In this document: piece after piece, positions 60,603 to 64,000 of the stretch
Position numbering within the stretch: position 1 is the stretch's first letter
Layout of the letters: every line of letters begins with the position of its first letter
NCBI RefSeq assembly: GCF_001509475.1
Contig: NZ_LLZG01000360.1
Location: 1 to 64,000 of the forward strand
Length of the DNA: 64,000 nt
Source of the DNA: Streptomyces regalis
GTDB taxonomy: Bacteria; Actinomycetota; Actinomycetes; Streptomycetales; Streptomycetaceae
Direction of reading: 5' to 3'
Notes under the pieces: generated by a model
What the model was told of the DNA's origin: nothing
The model's input: the letters and a program-made list of their open reading frames with translations, nothing else
Database searches by the model: none
Program-made: the position numbers and the translations under genes

Positions 60603-62201
60603 ATGCCCGACATATCCGCACTCAAGCTCGATGTCGTCCCCGAGCCGACCGCGCCCCTCGGAATCCTCCCGACCGTCGCGGCCGAGAAGTACCCCGACAC
60701 TCCCTTCCTCTCCGACACGCCGTGGCGCACCTACGACGGTCCGGTCCGCAACTTCGGCGAGTTCGCCCGGGCGATCGACGACTACGCCGACCGGCTCTGG
60801 GCCGGAGGAGTCCGCCGCGGGGACGTCGTCGCCGTGGTGCAGCGCAACCACATCGAGGTCGAGGGCGTCATGTGCGCCCTCGGCAAGATCGGCGCGCTGC
60901 CCGCCCTGCTCTCCTCCGCCATGGAGACCGGAGAGCTCCTGGAGTGCTTCGCACGGCTCGAGAACCCGTACCTCCTCGTCGATTCCTTCGGGCTGTCCCG
61001 GCTCGTCGAACACCGGTACGCGCTACGGCAGTTGACCCGCAACGTGCTGTGCCTGGAAGAGACGGACGAGAACTGGGTCGTACCGCTGCAGGAGCGGATC
61101 GCTCACACCGCTGATCCGCGGGACGAGGACGAGTGGTTCGTCATCACCCACTCGTCCGGTACCACCGGTGCGCCCAAGATGGCCGCGCACTCCACCCGTT
61201 CGCTGTTCGGCATGGTCGCGCCGATGATCATGATCTTCCGCGACCAGTACTCGCCGCAGGACCTGAACGCCAAGCACCTCTCCTTCGTGCACGCCCGCAC
61301 CTGTGCCGGCACGCTCGCCTCGCTGGAGACCGCGATGCCCGCGCTGGCCATCGCCGACCCGGACCCCGCCAACGTCAAGCGCCTGATGCTGGAGCACCGC
61401 CCGACCTCCATCGAGACCCACCCGAACGTCTACATCCAGTGGGAGTCCCTGGCCCACGACCCGGACCGCCCCTTCCGGCACGTCGAGCGGTTCATCAGCA
61501 CCTTCGACGCGATGCACCCGCGCACCGTGCGCACCCTGCTGGGCGCCTCGGAACACCCGCGCGCGCACTACTTCCAGGCGTACGGCCAGACCGAGTCGGG
61601 CCCCATCTGCCTGCGCATCGTCACCCGCGAGGAGTCCGCCGCCTACTCGCCGCGCAACGTCGGCCACTCCGGCGGCGGGATGGAGATCCGCATCGTCGAC
61701 GACAACGGCGTGCCGCAGCCGGCGAACACGCCCGGATTCATCGAGACCCGTTCCCCCGGCCGCATGCGCGGCTACGTCGGCGGCGGCCCCATGCCGCCCC
61801 AGGACTCCTGGTGGCCCATGGGCGACATCGGCCGCCTGCTCGACGACGGCTCGCTCGAACTCCTCGACCGCATCGTCGAACACGTCGACGGCGTCGGCAG
61901 CCTCCTGGAGAAGGAGGACCACCTGCTGGAGGCCATGCCCGAACTCGTCGAACTGGTCCTGGTCAAGGACGAGGACGACAGCTCCGTGTTCGCCGTGGCC
62001 TGTCCGCGCCCGGGCACCACACCCGACCCGGAGCGGTTCCGCGCCGTCGCCGCCGAGGCCGGCCTGCCCGACCTTCAGGTGCGCTTCTGGGAGTGGGAGG
62101 CCATGCCCGTCACCGGCTCCTACAAGGTCCGCAGGTCCGTACTGCGCCGCAAGCTCGCCGGCCGTATCCAGCGCACCGCCACCGCCCGGAAGGAGGCCTG
62201 A
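60603..62201 (+). CDS. adenylate-forming acyl/aryl-CoA ligase-like enzyme
   Basis: A 532-residue member of the ANL superfamily. Core motifs are HSSGTTGAPKMAAHS (A3), YGQTESGP (A5), WWPMGDIGRLLDDGSLELLDR (A7) and GSYKVRR with the A10 lysine near the C-terminus. The A8 hinge, normally R-D-D-x-I-K-x-x-G, reads RIVEHVDGVGSLLEKEDHL, a marked departure that could alter the thioester-forming half-reaction. It activates a carboxylic acid, perhaps an aryl or fatty acid, for transfer to the ACP encoded in the same operon. ATG at 60603 follows GAGGGA. Confidence 0.83.
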   Translation: MPDISALKLDVVPEPTAPLGILPTVAAEKYPDTPFLSDTPWRTYDGPVRNFGEFARAIDDYADRLWAGGVRRGDVVAVVQRNHIEVEGVMCALGKIGALPALLSSAMETGELLECFARLENPYLLVDSFGLSRLVEHRYALRQLTRNVLCLEETDENWVVPLQERIAHTADPRDEDEWFVITHSSGTTGAPKMAAHSTRSLFGMVAPMIMIFRDQYSPQDLNAKHLSFVHARTCAGTLASLETAMPALAIADPDPANVKRLMLEHRPTSIETHPNVYIQWESLAHDPDRPFRHVERFISTFDAMHPRTVRTLLGASEHPRAHYFQAYGQTESGPICLRIVTREESAAYSPRNVGHSGGGMEIRIVDDNGVPQPANTPGFIETRSPGRMRGYVGGGPMPPQDSWWPMGDIGRLLDDGSLELLDRIVEHVDGVGSLLEKEDHLLEAMPELVELVLVKDEDDSSVFAVACPRPGTTPDPERFRAVAAEAGLPDLQVRFWEWEAMPVTGSYKVRRSVLRRKLAGRIQRTATARKEA

Positions 62202-62206
62202 ACACC

Positions 62207-63877
62207 ATGACCCACCTCTGGCACGAACTCGCCCGTGGCCTCCGCGAGGACACCCGGCTGCACACCCCCTCGCGCTCGGAGGAACCCGTCTCGGGCGCCG
62301 CCCTGTTCGCCCGCGCCGAGCGCACGGCAGGCGCCGTGCTCGCCGTGTGCGACGGCCGCGCCCCGCGCCGCGTGGGCCTGCTCATGGCCAACGGCGAGCC
62401 GTGGGTGCGCGGACTGCTCGCCGCGCTCCGCCTCGACGCGGCGGCCGTACCGCTGGCGCTCCCGGTGGCCTTCGGCGGTGCCGACGCCTACGCCGCCCAC
62501 GTCCGGCGCATCGCGGACGACGCCTCGCTGGACGCGATGCTCGTCGACGGCAGCCTCGGCGGCCGTATCGTCTCCCGCGTCGCCGGGGCCGTACCGGACG
62601 TCCCGTTCATCGACATCGCCGAACCGCCCGCCACCCGCGGGGAGTTGCCTGCCCCGCACGGTGGCGGCTCCGCCCCCGCGGTCATCCAGTACACCTCCGG
62701 CAGCACCTCGGCACCCAAGGGCGTCGTGTTGAGCCACGACAACGTCTCGGCCGGGCTCGACGCGATCGAGGCCGGCACCCGCTGGACGCCCGAGGACCGG
62801 CTCGGCGAGTGGCTGCCGCTCTTCCACGACATGGGCCTGTTCACCCTGCTCGCCGCGCTGCGCAAGGGCTCGACGATCACCCTCTGGCAGCCCGGCGATT
62901 TCGTGCGCCGCCCCCTGCAGTGGCTCGCCGAGTTCGCCGCCTCGCGCTCCTCGATCATGCCGGCGCCGAACTTCTTCTACGACTACCTGGTCGCGGCCGC
63001 TTCCAAGGGCATCCCCGACGGCCTCGACCTGTCGGCCTGGCGCTACGGCGGCAACGGCTCCGAACCGGTGCGCCGCTCCAGCCTGGAGGCGTTCCAGCAG
63101 ACGTTCGCCCCCTACGGGCTGCGCCCCCAGGTCGTCCAGCCCAACTACGGCCTCGCCGAGGCCACCCTGATCGTCAGCACCGGCGTGCCCGGATCCGCCT
63201 ACCGCAGCCTGGAGGTGGAGCGCTCCAGCCTGTCCGTCGGCGACCAGGTCAAGGAAGCCGCCGAGCCCGGGCCCACCACCCGCACCGTCGTCTCCTGCGG
63301 CACGCCCGTCGAGGGCCTGCAGCTGCGGATCGGCGACGCCGAGGGCACCCCGCTCGACGACGGCGTCGTCGGCGAGGTGCAGATCGGCGGCGGGCCGGTG
63401 ACCTCCGGCTACCTCGGACTGCCCGCCGAGCAGCAGCCGTTCACCCCGGACGGACTGCTGCGCACCGGCGACATCGGCTTCCTGCGGGACGGCGAGCTGT
63501 ACGTGATGGGCCGCCTGAAGGCGATGGCCGTCGTCCGCGGCCAGAACTACTACGCCGAGGACGTCGAAGAGGTCGTCAAGTCCACGCCCGGAGTCGACCG
63601 CCGGCACTGCGCCGCCTTCGCCTGGGACGGCGACGGAGAGGAGCACATGGTCGTCATCTGGGAGACGAAGCTCGACGCCGACACGGCCTCCGCCGTCGGC
63701 CAGGCCATCCGCACCCGGCTGGCCGAACACCTCGGCCTCACCGCCGTGGAGACCCTCGCGGTCTCCCCCCAGACCCTCCCCTTCACCAGCTCCGGAAAGG
63801 TCAAGCGCTCCGGCGCGGCCGACCTGTACCGGCAGCACCAGTCTCTGACCACCGCATCGGAAGGACAGCACTCGTGA
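62207..63877 (+). CDS. fatty acyl-AMP ligase-like enzyme (FAAL)
   Basis: A 556-residue ANL enzyme with IQYTSGSTSAPKGVVLSHDN (A3), QPNYGLAEATLIVSTG (typical FAAL A5), TGDIGFLRDGELYVMGR (A7), NYYAEDVEEVV (A8) and TSSGKVKR (A10). The YGLAEATL and GQNYYAEDVE forms point to FAALs, which hand acyl-adenylates straight to an acyl carrier protein. Five bases separate it from the first ligase, and its stop overlaps the ACP start (GTGA), so the ACP is the probable acceptor. Confidence 0.87.
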   Translation: MTHLWHELARGLREDTRLHTPSRSEEPVSGAALFARAERTAGAVLAVCDGRAPRRVGLLMANGEPWVRGLLAALRLDAAAVPLALPVAFGGADAYAAHVRRIADDASLDAMLVDGSLGGRIVSRVAGAVPDVPFIDIAEPPATRGELPAPHGGGSAPAVIQYTSGSTSAPKGVVLSHDNVSAGLDAIEAGTRWTPEDRLGEWLPLFHDMGLFTLLAALRKGSTITLWQPGDFVRRPLQWLAEFAASRSSIMPAPNFFYDYLVAAASKGIPDGLDLSAWRYGGNGSEPVRRSSLEAFQQTFAPYGLRPQVVQPNYGLAEATLIVSTGVPGSAYRSLEVERSSLSVGDQVKEAAEPGPTTRTVVSCGTPVEGLQLRIGDAEGTPLDDGVVGEVQIGGGPVTSGYLGLPAEQQPFTPDGLLRTGDIGFLRDGELYVMGRLKAMAVVRGQNYYAEDVEEVVKSTPGVDRRHCAAFAWDGDGEEHMVVIWETKLDADTASAVGQAIRTRLAEHLGLTAVETLAVSPQTLPFTSSGKVKRSGAADLYRQHQSLTTASEGQHS

Positions 63878-64000
63878 GCGTCACCGCGACCCTGGACATC
63901 GTCGTACGGGCCCTGGCCGCGCAGGCGGGCGTCGCCGAGTCGTCCGTCGACCCCGACAAGCCGCTCTCGGCCGTGCCGGGCATCGAGTCCGTCAAGGCCC
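63874..64000 (+). CDS. acyl carrier protein, 3' end missing
   Basis: The gene starts with GTG overlapping the FAAL stop and continues beyond the right edge. The visible 42 residues (SVTATLDIVVRALAAQAGV, then VDPDKPLSAVPGIESVKA) match helix I and the helix II start of an ACP, with Ser in GIESVKA as the phosphopantetheine site. It is most likely loaded by one or both ligases and modified by the PPTase at 54796. Confidence 0.8.
   Translation, partial: MSVTATLDIVVRALAAQAGVAESSVDPDKPLSAVPGIESVKA

Noticed and set aside
54796..64000. Phenazine gene cluster
   Set aside because: A class II DAHP synthase is present, but no phzA/B, D, E, F or G homolog is in the window.

Overview
The window looks like a chromosomal segment of a Streptomyces or close relative. 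GC is very high, genes start with GTG as often as ATG, neighbouring genes overlap by ATGA/GTGA, and many secreted proteins carry Sec or Tat signals. SigE-type and ECF sigma factors, a TerD protein and a mycothiol-type TIGR03086 protein fit the same picture. Every call here was read from the sequence alone; no database search was run.

Left part (1-12.7 kb). After a truncated TerD gene and a REP-like palindrome comes a leftward operon with a polyol-type ABC transporter (binding protein, two permeases), a zinc alcohol dehydrogenase and a DeoR regulator. Uronate dehydrogenase (leftward) and 5-dehydro-4-deoxyglucarate dehydratase (rightward) then diverge. They are two steps of oxidative galacturonate breakdown, and the second is co-translated with an orphan protein. 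An MFS exporter, a 42-bp tandem repeat, a TIGR03086 protein and an MBL hydrolase follow.

Centre (12.7-41.9 kb). This is a large pectin utilisation locus. A GntR regulator with three 14-bp iterons in its leader heads a tightly packed rightward run. The run encodes a sugar-acid dehydratase and a DapA-type lyase (probably the L-arabinonate route), two ABC permeases, a Gfo/Idh/MocA oxidoreductase, a PmoA-like protein and a cytoplasmic GH43. Its secreted or exported products are three PL1 pectate lyases, a PL1-CE8 fusion, a sugar-binding lipoprotein, a CE12 acetylesterase, two CE8 pectin methylesterases, a broken esterase and a PL9 lyase. A class-B-like phosphatase, a two-domain GH43, a second PL9, a PL4 rhamnogalacturonan lyase and a PL3 lyase complete it. 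Together they would de-esterify and cut homogalacturonan, rhamnogalacturonan and arabinan side chains, import the pieces and oxidise the sugars. Neither transporter has its own ATPase.

Housekeeping interval (41.9-49.5 kb): a SigE-type sigma factor with a probable membrane anti-sigma, an NCS2 purine permease, a class B PBP, and a LuxR-type two-component system with a membrane partner.

Right part (49.7-64 kb). This is the left side of what looks like a biosynthetic gene cluster that continues beyond the window. Two paralogous ECF sigma factor/SRPBCC modules flank a carboxylesterase. Next are a phosphopantetheinyl transferase, a class II DAHP synthase, an MMPL exporter, an alpha/beta hydrolase, two adenylate-forming ligases (one FAAL-like) and the start of an acyl carrier protein. 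A bipartite motif, GGAGTGCAT-N12-GCCTCT, occurs identically upstream of three of these transcription units, and a weaker copy faces the first sigma gene. This suggests one regulon run by the resident sigma factors. A small element with 21-bp perfect inverted ends lies between the exporter and the hydrolase.
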